Source: G963677085 sp963677085
GTDB taxonomy: Bacteria > Planctomycetota > Planctomycetia > Pirellulales > Thermoguttaceae
Direction of reading: 5' to 3'
DNA: 64,000 nucleotides
Assembly: GCA_963677085.2 (NCBI GenBank)
Contig: CAXXFH010000004.1
Span: 310,001-374,000 of the forward strand
Part shown: in pieces, positions 15,303-24,272 of the stretch
Numbering within the stretch: position 1 is the stretch's first letter
Layout of the letters: the number at the start of each line of letters is the position of its first letter
Translations under genes and position numbers: made by a program
Notes under the pieces: model-generated
Seen by the model: the letters and a program-made list of their open reading frames with translations, nothing else
What the model was told of the DNA's origin: nothing
The model's database searches: none

Positions 15303-17441
15303 ATGAGCAAAGAAGACACATCATCTCGTTCGCAAAACCAAGACAACGCCGAACAACCCGATAGTCCCGTCGAGACGGCATCTAGGCGACCATACCGTAG
15401 AAGGTTGAATACCAAGCTGTTGGCGATTTTGATCGCAGGCGTTTCGGGCCTCGTAATACTTGGCGTTGGTTTCGGGGTCGGCTACTTCGTCGCTCCGCAT
15501 GGCGGTGGTGCGGGTGGCGGTCGCGTGTCATCTGGACCAGCCGCCAGTAGCGACTCGGGGCCCACCATCTGGACCTGCTCGATGCACCCACAGATCAAGC
15601 TGCCCAAGCCTGGCAAGTGTCCAATCTGCTTCATGGACCTGATTCCCTTGGAGCATGAAAGCAGCGATGAACTTGGGCCGCGGCAACTTAGAATGTCGGA
15701 AACAGCCGCACGGTTGGCCGAAATCGAGACCTCGCTGGTCAAGCGGCAGTACGTCGACAACCCGGTGCGCATGGTCGGCAAGGTCGAATTCGATGAAACC
15801 CGGGTGGCCGACATCACGGCATGGGCCCCCGGGCGCCTCGACCGACTCTTTGTCGATTACACGGGCGTGACGGTCCGCAAGGGTGACCATTTGGTCGAGA
15901 TGTATAGCCCGGAGTTGATCGTTGCCCAAAGGGAATTGATCGAAGCGATGAAGTCGGCCGATCGACTCGGCAGCTTCGACCGCGAGTTGGCCATGTCGAC
16001 ACGCGAGAGCGCGGCCGAGAAACTGCGGCTATTGGGCCTTCTTCCGAAGCAAATTGCCGAAATCAAACACCGTGGCCAGCCGACCGATCAGCTTACGATT
16101 TACTCGCCAATTGGCGGTGTCGTGATCGAAAAGCTGGCCAACGAGGGCATGTATGTGAAGACGGGTACGACGATCTACCGAATCGCCGACCTCTCGACCG
16201 TTTGGGTATTCCTTGAAGCCTACGAGTCCGATTTGCCTTGGCTTCGCTACGGGCAACAGGTGGAGTTCACCACGGAAGCCTACCCGGGCGAAACCTTCCA
16301 CGGGCGGATAGCGTTTATCGATCCACTGCTGGACGACGCCACTCGGACGGTGCAGGTCCGCGTGAACGTACCCAACGCCGATGGACGACTCAAGCCGGGA
16401 ATGTTCGTTCGCGCGATCGTACGGAGCCACATCGCCGCTGGAGGTAAGGTCTTCGATTCGTCGCTTGCCGGCAAGTGGATTTCTCCCATGCACCCGGAGA
16501 TCATAAAAAACGGCCCCGGCAAGTGCGACATCTGCGGCATGGACCTCGTGCCCGCCGAACAGTTGGGTTACGTGATTTCAGAAAAAGCACCCGAGATGCC
16601 GCTGGTTATTCCGGCCACTGCCCCATTGATCACGGGCAAACGAGCGGTGGTCTACGTACAACTCCCCGACCGCAAACAGCCGACGTTCGAAGGGCGCGAG
16701 GTTCTGCTCGGCCCACGCGCCGGTGACTTCTACCTCGTCCGTCAGGGTCTCGAACAAGGCGACCGCGTGGTAACCAACGGCAACTTCAAGATCGACAGCG
16801 CCCTGCAAATCCTGGCCAAACCGAGTATGATGAATCCAACGGGCGGTGTTGCCGCTGCGGAGCACCAGCATGGCGGCATATCAATGGCCCCGATGGATGA
16901 TCGCCACGCGGCGCACGGCGCTAAAGACCTTGCCATCCCGCCCGGTTTTCAAGCTAAGCTGAAGCCCGTCTACGAGAGCTACCTCAGCGCGGCTGCCGCC
17001 CTGGCCGACGACCAGTTGACCGACACTCGGCGGTCGTTCGGTGCATTGCGACAAGCGGTCGACCGAGTTGATGCCTCTGTCCTGCAAGGCTCGGCACGCA
17101 AGGCATGGCAGTCGGCCGTCGATCAGGTTAACTCGGCCTTTGCCGGCGATTGGCAGAAAGCCGACATCAAGGATCTCCGCAAACGGTTCGAACTCATCTC
17201 CGACGCGATGCTCGCGACGATCGACGCATTTGGCCACGCTGGCGACGCGACGCTTCATCGGGCCTTTTGTCCCATGGCGTTTGGAAACAAGGGCGCCGTG
17301 TGGTTGCAGGCGGGCGAGAAGATCGCCAATCCCTACTTCGGCCACAAGATGCTCCGCTGTGGGGAGATTCAACGCGACTTCCCGCCGGTCGACATGGCCA
17401 CGGCGAACGAGCCCACCAAGGAGGCCCATCATGAGCACTGA
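15303..17441 (+). CDS. cusB: CusB-like membrane fusion protein with two metal-binding domains
   Basis: A 712-residue periplasmic adaptor. An N-terminal membrane anchor (LLAILIAGVSGLVILGVGFG) is followed by a heavy-metal-binding domain (TCSMHPQIKLPKPGKCPIC, then FMDL), the lipoyl/hairpin adaptor core (IYSPIGGVVIEKLANEGMYV, then LSTVWVFLEAYESDL), and a second heavy-metal-binding domain inserted after the beta-barrel (SPMHPEIIKNGPGKCDICGM). The C-terminal 150 residues are a DUF3347-like domain (YESYLSAAAALADDQLTDTR, then HRAFCPMAFGNKGAVWLQ). E. coli CusB is about 400 residues; the extra length is these added domains. It passes Cu(I) or Ag(I) to CusA. GAGGTGA precedes the ATG; the stop overlaps the cusA start by 11 bases. 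Confidence 0.9.
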   Translation: MSKEDTSSRSQNQDNAEQPDSPVETASRRPYRRRLNTKLLAILIAGVSGLVILGVGFGVGYFVAPHGGGAGGGRVSSGPAASSDSGPTIWTCSMHPQIKLPKPGKCPICFMDLIPLEHESSDELGPRQLRMSETAARLAEIETSLVKRQYVDNPVRMVGKVEFDETRVADITAWAPGRLDRLFVDYTGVTVRKGDHLVEMYSPELIVAQRELIEAMKSADRLGSFDRELAMSTRESAAEKLRLLGLLPKQIAEIKHRGQPTDQLTIYSPIGGVVIEKLANEGMYVKTGTTIYRIADLSTVWVFLEAYESDLPWLRYGQQVEFTTEAYPGETFHGRIAFIDPLLDDATRTVQVRVNVPNADGRLKPGMFVRAIVRSHIAAGGKVFDSSLAGKWISPMHPEIIKNGPGKCDICGMDLVPAEQLGYVISEKAPEMPLVIPATAPLITGKRAVVYVQLPDRKQPTFEGREVLLGPRAGDFYLVRQGLEQGDRVVTNGNFKIDSALQILAKPSMMNPTGGVAAAEHQHGGISMAPMDDRHAAHGAKDLAIPPGFQAKLKPVYESYLSAAAALADDQLTDTRRSFGALRQAVDRVDASVLQGSARKAWQSAVDQVNSAFAGDWQKADIKDLRKRFELISDAMLATIDAFGHAGDATLHRAFCPMAFGNKGAVWLQAGEKIANPYFGHKMLRCGEIQRDFPPVDMATANEPTKEAHHEH

Positions 17442-20400
17442 TCGGCCCACCGAAGAGAGGCAGAATCGGCGCGATCTGATTGGCAATACCATCGACGCCA
17501 TTATCCGCTTCTGCCTGGAGAATAAGCTGGTGGTCATCTTGATTCTTACGGCCGTGGTGGGTTGGGGGATCATGGTGATGCCGTTCGACTACGACCCGGG
17601 CATTATTCCCCGCGATCCAGTGCCCGTCGACGCGATACCCGACATCGGCGAGAACCAACAGATTGTCTTCACCGAGTGGATGGGCCGCTCGCCACAGGAC
17701 GTGGAGGACCAGATCACCTACCCGTTGACCGTCTCGCTGTTGGGCGTGCCGGGCGTAAAAACGATCCGCAGCTACTCCTACTTCGGGTTTTCGTCGGTTT
17801 ATGTCGTCTTCAAGGAAGACGTCGACTTCTATTGGTCGCGTTCTCGCATTCTGGAGCGGCTCAGTGTGGCCCAACAGGATTTGCCCGAGGGAGTGACGCC
17901 GCAGCTTGGCCCCGACGCAACGGCACTGGGGCAGGTTTTTTGGTACACTCTAGAAGGCCGCGATGTGAAGACCGGCGAGCCGACCGGCGGCTGGGATCTA
18001 GACGAACTGCGGAGCATCCAGGACTGGTACGTTCGCTACGCATTGCAGTCGGCCGAAGGTGTCAGCGAAGTGGCCTCCGTGGGCAGCTTCGTGAGGGAGT
18101 ACCAGGTCGACGTCGACCCCGACGCCATGCGAGCCGCCGGCGTGACCTTGCCGGAGGTGTTCAACGCCGTGCGCAACTCGAACATCGACGTAGGCGCGCG
18201 GACAATCGAAGTCAACCGCGTGGAATACGTGATCCGTGGTGTCGGGTTCGTCAAAAAAGTTTCGGACCTTGAGAATACGGTCATCAAGTCGAACAACAAC
18301 GTGCCCATTTACGTTAAGAACGTCGCTCACGTGACCACCGGTCCGGCCTTGCGGCGCGGGGCGCTCGACAAGGGCGGCACTGAGGTGGTCGGCGGCGTGA
18401 TCGTCGTTCGCTATGGCGAAAACCCTTTGTCGTCGATCAAGAACGTTCAGCAGAAGATTGCCGAGGTGGCCCCCGGCTTACCCAAGAAAACGCTCGACGA
18501 CGGCCGCGTTTCGCAAGTAACGATCGTGCCGTTCTACGATCGCACGCAACTCATCCAGGAAACACTCGGCACGCTGCAAACGGCCATTTCGCAGCAAATC
18601 CTCGTGACCATTATCGTCGTCCTGGTGATGGTGATGCACCTGCGCAGCAGCCTGTTGATTTCCAGCCTGTTGCCGTTAGCCGTGATGATGGCGTTCATCG
18701 CCATGAAACAGTTTGGCGTCGATTCCAACATCATGTCGCTCTCGGGCATCGCGATCGCCATCGGCACGATGGTCGACATGGGCGTAATCCTTTGCGAGAA
18801 CATGCTAAAACACCTGGACGAAGCCGATCCGAAGGAAAGCCGCCTGGAGGTGATTTTCCGCGCGGCCAGCGAAGTAGGGCGACCCGTGTTGACGGCCATC
18901 CTGACCACGGTCATCAGCTTCTTGCCCGTGTTCGCTATGGTCGGGCCGGAGGGTAAACTCTTTCGTCCGCTGGCGTTCACCAAAACGTTCGCCTTGCTGG
19001 CTTCGGTGATCGTGGCGCTGACGTTGCTTCCTGCCATCGCCCACATTCTATTTCGTGAACCGAAAAACAAACGACTGGTTCGCTACGTGGCTGCACCGTT
19101 GCTGTTCTGCGCCGGCATCGTGGGCGGGACGTACTTTTCGTGGTGGATTGCGTTGACCGTGACGGTTCTGGCCGTTTATTTGCTGGCTCAAAGGTGGTTG
19201 CCTCTTCGTGTGACGAAGTGGGGGCCCTATGCGTTCAACGGCATTATCGTTCTCGTCGTGCTGGTAATCCTCTCTCGCGATTGGATGCCGCTGGGAATCG
19301 AACTTGGCCAGGTTCGCAACTTCGTTTTCATCTTCACGCTAATCGCTTCGTTGCTCGCCGTGTTTCTCCTTTTCATGTGGTTCTACGAGCCGCTACTGCG
19401 GTTTTTCCTGCGGTTCAAAGCGGTTTTCTATCTACTACCCACCATCAGCGTGCTGCTGGGACTGGTCATCTGGCTTGGTTTCGACACGGTGTTTGGTTTC
19501 ATTCCCCGCGCGGCGGCCAGCTTGAGGCTCGACGCCCGGCACATTCGTGCAACTGGCGTCTGGGTGTGGGCATCGCACGAGTTCCCCGGCTTGGGTAAGG
19601 AGTTCATGCCGTCGTTGGACGAAGGATCGTTCCTGTTGATGCCCACCACGATGCCACACGCCTCGATCGGCGAGGCCCTCGACGTATTGCACAAGCAGGA
19701 CATGGCCATCAATGCGATTCCTGAGGTCGAGTCGGCCGTCGGCAAGATAGGTCGGGCGGACAGCCCCTTGGATCCCGCTCCGATCTCCATGATCGAAACG
19801 ATTATCAACTACAAGCCGGAGTACAAAATCGACGAACACGGCAACCGGCTGACATTTGCGTACGAACAGCGAGACGGCGAAGTCGTGTTCCTTCGTGATG
19901 ACCAGGGAGAACTGATTTCGGACCCAGTCGGACGCCCGTTTCGACAATGGCGCCCCGAGATTCGCACGCCGGACGACATCTGGAAGGCCATCGAAAAGGC
20001 CGCTCGCGTGCCGGGCACCACGAGTGCACCAAAGCTCCAACCCATCGCCGCGCGGATCGTGATGCTTCAAAGTGGCGTCCGTGCGCCGATGGCCGTACGC
20101 ATTCGTGGCAAGAGTCTTGAAGAGATAGAAAAGGTGGGCTTCGCCGTCGAATCGCTGCTTAAGGAGGTGCCAAGCGTCAGCCCTGACACGGTAGTGGCCG
20201 ACCGTATCGTCGGCAAACCTTATCTGGAGATCGACGTCAACCGCGAAGCCATCGCCCGTTACGGCATGAGCGTCGCCCAGGTCCAACACGTCATCGAAAC
20301 GGCCATCGGCGGCCAGCGAATCACCACCGCGGTGGAAGGACGCGAGCGGTATCCGATTCGTGTTCGCTATCAGCGGGAATTGCGAGACTCAATCGAGCAA

Positions 20401-21288
20401 CTCGGCAACATCCTCGTGGCCAGTTCGCGCGGCGCACAGGTGCCGCTGAGGCAATTGGCCGACATTCACTACACCCGCGGGCCGATGGTCGTCAAGTCGG
20501 AAGACACGAAGCTCGTCGGCTATGTGATCTTCGACAAACGCGACGGTTACGCCGAAGTGGACGTGGTCGAAGCGTGTCGCGACTACCTCGACCAGAAGAT
20601 CCAAAGCGGTGAGCTTCAGTTGCCGTCGGGCACGGAGAAACCCAGCTTCATCGGCAGTTATCAGAACCAAGTCCGTTCGGCAAAAACACTGGCCGTGGTC
20701 GTGCCGTTGGCCCTGTTCTTGATCTTCCTGATTCTCTATCTCCAGTTCCGTAGCGTGTCGACGACGCTGTTGATTTTTGCCGGGGTGTTTGTTGCCTGCT
20801 CGGGCGGGTTCATCCTCATTTGGCTCTACGGCGAACCATGGTTTGCCGACTTCGAGGTTTTCGGCCGCAACATGCGCGACCTATTCCAGATGGGCACGGT
20901 CAACCTGAGCGTGGCAGTATGGGTAGGATTCATCGCCCTGCTGGGAATCGCCACCGACGACGGCGTAATCGTGGCATCGTATCTCGACCAGTCGTTTGCC
21001 GACCGCCGCACCCGCACTAAGCAACAGATTCGCGAGGCCACCGTACAGGCCGGGCTGCGACGGATTCGCCCCTGTTTGATGACCACAGCCACGACGATCC
21101 TCGCCCTTCTGCCGGTGCTCACGAGCACTGGCCGCGGAGCCGACGTCATGGTGCCAATGGCCATTCCCAGTTTCGGTGGAATGCTGATCGAACTGATGAC
21201 GTTGTTCGTCGTGCCGGTAACCTTTTGCCTGATTCAGGAATTGAAGCGAACGGTCGGTCTGGAAACAGACACGCCCGCCGCATCGTAA
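17431..21288 (+). CDS. cusA: CusA-like heavy-metal RND efflux pump
   Basis: A 1285-residue proton-driven inner membrane pump of the HME-RND type. It has the N-terminal helix and PDIGENQQIVFTEWMGRSPQ, the proton-relay helix GIAIAIGTMVDMGVILCENM, LTTVISFLPVFAM, FMPSLDEGSFLLMPTTMPH and the second relay helix GFIALLGIATDDGVIVASYL. E. coli CusA has about 1047 residues. The excess is mostly an extra membrane block of about 150 residues (from FREPKNKRLVRYVAAP to the helix before GKEFMPSL), a pattern known in some Planctomycetes and Bacteroidetes. A strong AAGGAGG precedes the ATG at 17431, inside the cusB end. Whether it exports Cu(I)/Ag(I) or divalent metals is not decided by sequence alone. Confidence 0.92.
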   Translation: MSTDRPTEERQNRRDLIGNTIDAIIRFCLENKLVVILILTAVVGWGIMVMPFDYDPGIIPRDPVPVDAIPDIGENQQIVFTEWMGRSPQDVEDQITYPLTVSLLGVPGVKTIRSYSYFGFSSVYVVFKEDVDFYWSRSRILERLSVAQQDLPEGVTPQLGPDATALGQVFWYTLEGRDVKTGEPTGGWDLDELRSIQDWYVRYALQSAEGVSEVASVGSFVREYQVDVDPDAMRAAGVTLPEVFNAVRNSNIDVGARTIEVNRVEYVIRGVGFVKKVSDLENTVIKSNNNVPIYVKNVAHVTTGPALRRGALDKGGTEVVGGVIVVRYGENPLSSIKNVQQKIAEVAPGLPKKTLDDGRVSQVTIVPFYDRTQLIQETLGTLQTAISQQILVTIIVVLVMVMHLRSSLLISSLLPLAVMMAFIAMKQFGVDSNIMSLSGIAIAIGTMVDMGVILCENMLKHLDEADPKESRLEVIFRAASEVGRPVLTAILTTVISFLPVFAMVGPEGKLFRPLAFTKTFALLASVIVALTLLPAIAHILFREPKNKRLVRYVAAPLLFCAGIVGGTYFSWWIALTVTVLAVYLLAQRWLPLRVTKWGPYAFNGIIVLVVLVILSRDWMPLGIELGQVRNFVFIFTLIASLLAVFLLFMWFYEPLLRFFLRFKAVFYLLPTISVLLGLVIWLGFDTVFGFIPRAAASLRLDARHIRATGVWVWASHEFPGLGKEFMPSLDEGSFLLMPTTMPHASIGEALDVLHKQDMAINAIPEVESAVGKIGRADSPLDPAPISMIETIINYKPEYKIDEHGNRLTFAYEQRDGEVVFLRDDQGELISDPVGRPFRQWRPEIRTPDDIWKAIEKAARVPGTTSAPKLQPIAARIVMLQSGVRAPMAVRIRGKSLEEIEKVGFAVESLLKEVPSVSPDTVVADRIVGKPYLEIDVNREAIARYGMSVAQVQHVIETAIGGQRITTAVEGRERYPIRVRYQRELRDSIEQLGNILVASSRGAQVPLRQLADIHYTRGPMVVKSEDTKLVGYVIFDKRDGYAEVDVVEACRDYLDQKIQSGELQLPSGTEKPSFIGSYQNQVRSAKTLAVVVPLALFLIFLILYLQFRSVSTTLLIFAGVFVACSGGFILIWLYGEPWFADFEVFGRNMRDLFQMGTVNLSVAVWVGFIALLGIATDDGVIVASYLDQSFADRRTRTKQQIREATVQAGLRRIRPCLMTTATTILALLPVLTSTGRGADVMVPMAIPSFGGMLIELMTLFVVPVTFCLIQELKRTVGLETDTPAAS

Positions 21289-21329
21289 GCGAAGTGTTAT
21301 GTTTCTCGTTTCCTTAAGGAGGAATTGTG

Positions 21330-21767
21330 ATGTCGAAGTTGCTTAGCTACTTGTTTGGTGCTTTGTTGATTCCCGTTGCCGTCGTGTTAGCCGGTTGTGG
21401 GCAGTCTGCCGAACAAGGCCCGACGTCCGAGCCGAGCCAACCCGCCGCCGAAGAGCCCCAACATGACCACGATCATGGCGACCACGATGGCCACGATGGC
21501 CACGATCACGACAGCCACGCCGGCCACTCTCACAACGGCCATGCCATGCATAGCGAGTACGAGGGGGAGTTGTCCAAGCTGCCGCCCGAGGATCACGTCT
21601 TGGCCGAACGGCAGAAGGTTTGCCCTGTGAGCGGCGACCCCCTGGGTTCGATGGGCGTGCCGTACAAGGTCACCGTACAGGGCCGCAAGGTACTGCTCTG
21701 CTGCCAAGGCTGCGAGGATGCGATCAAGAAGAACCCCGAGAAGTATCTGGCAAAGTTGCCCAGGTAG
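21330..21767 (+). CDS. His-rich YHS-like lipoprotein
   Basis: A 145-residue lipoprotein: the signal and lipobox LIPVAVVLAGC give a lipidated Cys near residue 21. Residues 40-75 are a His/Asp tract (HDHDHGDHDGHDGHD and similar) able to chelate metal. The C-terminus is a YHS-like metal-binding unit (KVCPVSGDPLGSMGVPYKV, then VLLCCQGCEDAIKKNPEKYL) with Cys pairs. It is the last gene of the efflux operon, 38 bases after cusA, with an AAGGAGG site. Likely a periplasmic metal buffer that feeds the pump. The GTG at 21327 is a weaker alternative start. Confidence 0.8.
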   Translation: MSKLLSYLFGALLIPVAVVLAGCGQSAEQGPTSEPSQPAAEEPQHDHDHGDHDGHDGHDHDSHAGHSHNGHAMHSEYEGELSKLPPEDHVLAERQKVCPVSGDPLGSMGVPYKVTVQGRKVLLCCQGCEDAIKKNPEKYLAKLPR

Positions 21768-22356
21768 TGGAGGGCTATCCGGGGATTTTCCCCAGATGCG
21801 GGCCGAGACGGGGAAGACTCTTCCACGTCGCACGCCAAGCCGAGGAGGTGGGGAATTCCCCACGTCTCAGCAGGTGGCTCACTTGAAATGGTTTCAAGTC
21901 GTAGCGTCAGGTGGAATTTCTTCCACCTGAGCATGCGTCCGCCGTTGGTGGGGTCGGGGACTTTTTCGGTTAAAAATCCGGAGGGACGAAGGTAACAGTA
22001 ACCGTGCCGCCATTGGGTCCACCCACCCCGGGTACCCGGGGCTGGTCGGTGACGCCGACGATTTCTTTTCAGTTGTCGTGCCCCGCTGCAGCGGCTTGAC
22101 TGGACACGCAAGAAAACGGGACATGGCCGGTTTTCGATTCGGCGGGCAACACGACAAACGACGGCTCGAATCGTACCCAAAACGGTACCCAACCGAAGCG
22201 CGAAGCTGTAATCGACCCTCCACAACGTCGACGGTACCCGAAGCGGTACCCAATCGACGACTACCCCGTAAAAACAAGGGCGCAGGCCACCTTTGCGATG
22301 GCCCACGCCCTACAATTTCTGAACAGTCTTTGAACAGGTATTCCCCCCTCCTTAAG
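21768..22356. other. Island right arm without gene
   Basis: About 590 bases, no supported coding region. It holds the possible integrase arm sites listed separately and a short palindrome ACCCCGGGTACCCGGGG at about 22027-22044. A GTTTCAAGTC..-type stem near 21893-21930 may end the efflux operon. Confidence 0.45.
22172..22253 (+). promoter_or_regulatory. Candidate integrase arm sites, right end
   Basis: Two pairs of GTACCC words: 22173 and 22185, then 22234 and 22246, each pair 12 bases apart; three of the four extend to GTACCCAA. The same word occurs at 8737 near the left end. The spacing of about one helical turn fits cooperative binding of a protein such as an integrase arm-binding domain. 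Confidence 0.4.
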
Positions 22357-22414
22357 CACTGGAAATGAGGTGCCCCGTTCCGGGGTTGCGAGTTCGAATC
22401 TCGTGCCCTCCGCT
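22357..22414 (+). other. attR: 58-bp direct repeat, right copy
   Basis: A perfect copy of the 3' two-thirds of tRNA-Ser, from the anticodon stem-loop to one base past the discriminator. No 5' half precedes it, so it is a remnant, not a gene. It defines the right end of the island. Confidence 0.85.
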
Positions 22415-22530
22415 TGTAAGGCGTTACCAGGCAAGCGGCTTAGTCGATTCATCGGCTGGGCCGCTTGTTGCTTTCTTGGCTGTGCCGACAGTCTGGGCGT
22501 GTTTTGCCGATTCTAACCCAACCCACACGG

Positions 22531-23391
22531 TCAAGCCGTAGCTCTTGTGCTTGCCCGGAGGCGTCGGAACAATACGCTGAACAGGTAGACCGCGCCAGCA
22601 GCCAGCACGATGGCCGATTCGGGACTGATGCGCGTGGTGTAAACCGCCACCCGGGGAATGGTGGTTAATAGCGCGCAAAGTAGCGTGGAGCCCCAGATGA
22701 TCGACGCCACCCGGGCGGCGTGATGCGAGGCCGTAGCCGCGGGGAGTGTCAACAGGGCGATGACTAGGATGAGGCCAACGACCCGAGTCAGGCAGACTAC
22801 GGCCAACGCCACCAGACACAGCAGCAGAATGTTGACCGCCAACACGTTGATCCCTTGCAACTCGGCCTGTTGCTGGTCGAGGCAAACGGCCAGCAACCGC
22901 TTATGGAACACGAGCACCGTGGCCAGGATGACCGCGTCGATGACCAGCATCAGCCAGATTTGATCCCAGGCCACGTACTTGATGCTGCCGAACAAGTAGC
23001 TCATCAGTTCGGTCTGGTAGCCTGGGGTGTACTTGATCAGCAAGATTCCTACTGCCATGCCGATTGCCCAAAGGGCGCCGATGAGCGTGTCGATGCGTTC
23101 GCGTGCCCGATCGTGGATCACTCCGATCAATACGGCCGCAGCCAACGCAGCCACCGTGGCGCCGTGGATCGGCTGGAGCCAGTCGAACCACTGCGGGTAA
23201 ACGGCCCGCATCCAGACGGCCGTTCCGATACCTCCGATCGCGATATGCGCGATGGCACCGGTGAGAAACACGATTCGCCGTGTGATGACATAAGGGCCGA
23301 TTACCCCGCAGGCGACGCTGGCCAGTAGACCTGCCAGTAGCCCGGTAACTAAGAACGGGTTATCGCCCATGTCGAGGAAGAACTGGATCAT
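22531..23391 (-). CDS. znuB: Zinc/manganese ABC transporter permease (ZnuB-like)
   Basis: A 286-residue ABC-3 family permease with eight to nine membrane segments (FLVTGLLAGLLASVACGVIG, then AIGMAVGILLI and VVGLILVIALLTLPAATA). The loop around GALWAIGMAVG contacts the ATPase. It forms the inner-membrane channel for metal import with the two genes upstream. The ATG overlaps the ATPase stop codon (ATGA), so translation is coupled. It lies just outside the island, which ends 117 bases beyond its stop. Confidence 0.88.
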   Translation of the reverse strand: MIQFFLDMGDNPFLVTGLLAGLLASVACGVIGPYVITRRIVFLTGAIAHIAIGGIGTAVWMRAVYPQWFDWLQPIHGATVAALAAAVLIGVIHDRARERIDTLIGALWAIGMAVGILLIKYTPGYQTELMSYLFGSIKYVAWDQIWLMLVIDAVILATVLVFHKRLLAVCLDQQQAELQGINVLAVNILLLCLVALAVVCLTRVVGLILVIALLTLPAATASHHAARVASIIWGSTLLCALLTTIPRVAVYTTRISPESAIVLAAGAVYLFSVLFRRLRASTRATA

Positions 23392-24272
23392 CCGCCTGCG
23401 TTTCCGTCGTGGGTCGTGTTGTCGGCGTCGTGGTGGTGGTGGTTTGACGGGCTATCTGGTGCCATGCCATGGCACTGCGGTGTTCGGCTGCAACCCTCGC
23501 TACAACCGGGGTCGGACAACGGGCACGTAGCTTCGTGGTGCAACGCCCGAACGTCGTCGTGATAGAGGTGTGCGATGGTCTCGGCCGAAATCTGGTCGGC
23601 CCGATGGCAAGTCAGTCGACGGTTCAGACAGGCCACCCGTTTTAGGTGAACCGAGACGAACGAGACGTCGTGACTCACCAGCACAATCGGTAGTCGCTGG
23701 TTAAGCCGATGCAGCAGGTCGGTCAGCCCTTGTTCCGAATGGGGATCGACGCCGGCGGTGGGTTCGTCGAGCAAGAGCAATCGCGGCTCGGCGGCCAACG
23801 CCCGGGCGATCAACACCCGTTGCCGTTGCCCACCGGAAATCGCACCGATCGGTCGTTTGGCCAAGTCGGCCGTTGCCGTCGCTTCGAGGGCTTGCATGGC
23901 CTTGTCGATGTCGTTCTTACGATAGCGGAACCCCCACGATGAATGCGCTAGCCGGCCGGTAAGCACGACGTCGAGCACATCGGCGGCCACAGTCGGGTCG
24001 ACCCGGGCGTGCTGTGGTACATAGCCCACGAAACGGCGCATCTCGCTGGGACGACGGCCCAACACGGTAACGCTTCCCTGCTGTGGCCGCAACAGGCCCA
24101 GCATGAGCTTCAGCAGTGTGGTCTTGCCGCCTCCGTTGGGGCCGATGATGCCAAGAAAGTCGAGCGGTTCGGCGGCCAACGACACGTCTTCCAGCACGAC
24201 GTCGGAGCTTCGCAGCGGCGGATAGGCGAAGGTCACGCCATGCAGTTCAATCACAGGCGGTGCATCGGTCAT
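23388..24272 (-). CDS. znuC: Zinc/manganese ABC transporter ATPase (ZnuC-like)
   Basis: A 294-residue ATP-binding subunit: Walker A GPNGGGKTTLLKLM, Q-loop VPQHARVDPT, signature ISGGQRQRVLIARAL, Walker B LLLLDEPTAG and the switch His in VLVSHDVSFV. The C-terminus extends beyond the usual length by about 60 residues with a Cys cluster (CPLSDPGCSEGCSRTPQC) and a final His-rich tail (SNHHHHDADNTTHDG), which could sense or bind zinc. The ATG at 24272 is preferred because it overlaps the preceding stop (ATGA); an earlier in-frame start lies inside znuA. Confidence 0.88.
   Translation of the reverse strand: MTDAPPVIELHGVTFAYPPLRSSDVVLEDVSLAAEPLDFLGIIGPNGGGKTTLLKLMLGLLRPQQGSVTVLGRRPSEMRRFVGYVPQHARVDPTVAADVLDVVLTGRLAHSSWGFRYRKNDIDKAMQALEATATADLAKRPIGAISGGQRQRVLIARALAAEPRLLLLDEPTAGVDPHSEQGLTDLLHRLNQRLPIVLVSHDVSFVSVHLKRVACLNRRLTCHRADQISAETIAHLYHDDVRALHHEATCPLSDPGCSEGCSRTPQCHGMAPDSPSNHHHHDADNTTHDGNAGG

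Larger units (their letters stand above)
8599..22414. mobile_element. Genomic island in tRNA-Ser with metal-efflux cargo
   Basis: A 13.8-kb segment bounded by perfect 58-bp repeats of the tRNA-Ser 3' end. The left end has a tyrosine-integrase fragment reading toward the tRNA, an insertion sequence, an HTH protein and a broken ParB/methyltransferase gene. The right part is a complete CusCBA-type efflux operon with two extra metal-related exported proteins. Possible integrase arm sites (GGTACCCAA) occur near both ends. The integrase has lost its N-terminal half, so the island is probably fixed unless helped in trans. No metal-sensing regulator is visible inside it. Confidence 0.85.

Noticed and set aside
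17041..17430. Upstream extension of the cusA frame inside cusB
   Set aside because: The cusB frame is clearly coding there (DUF3347-like domain), and AAGGAGG precedes the ATG at 17431.
22172..22260. CRISPR-like short repeats (GGTACCC words)
   Set aside because: Repeats of 7-9 bases spaced 12 and about 50 bases apart are far too short and irregular for a CRISPR array; no cas gene is present in the window.
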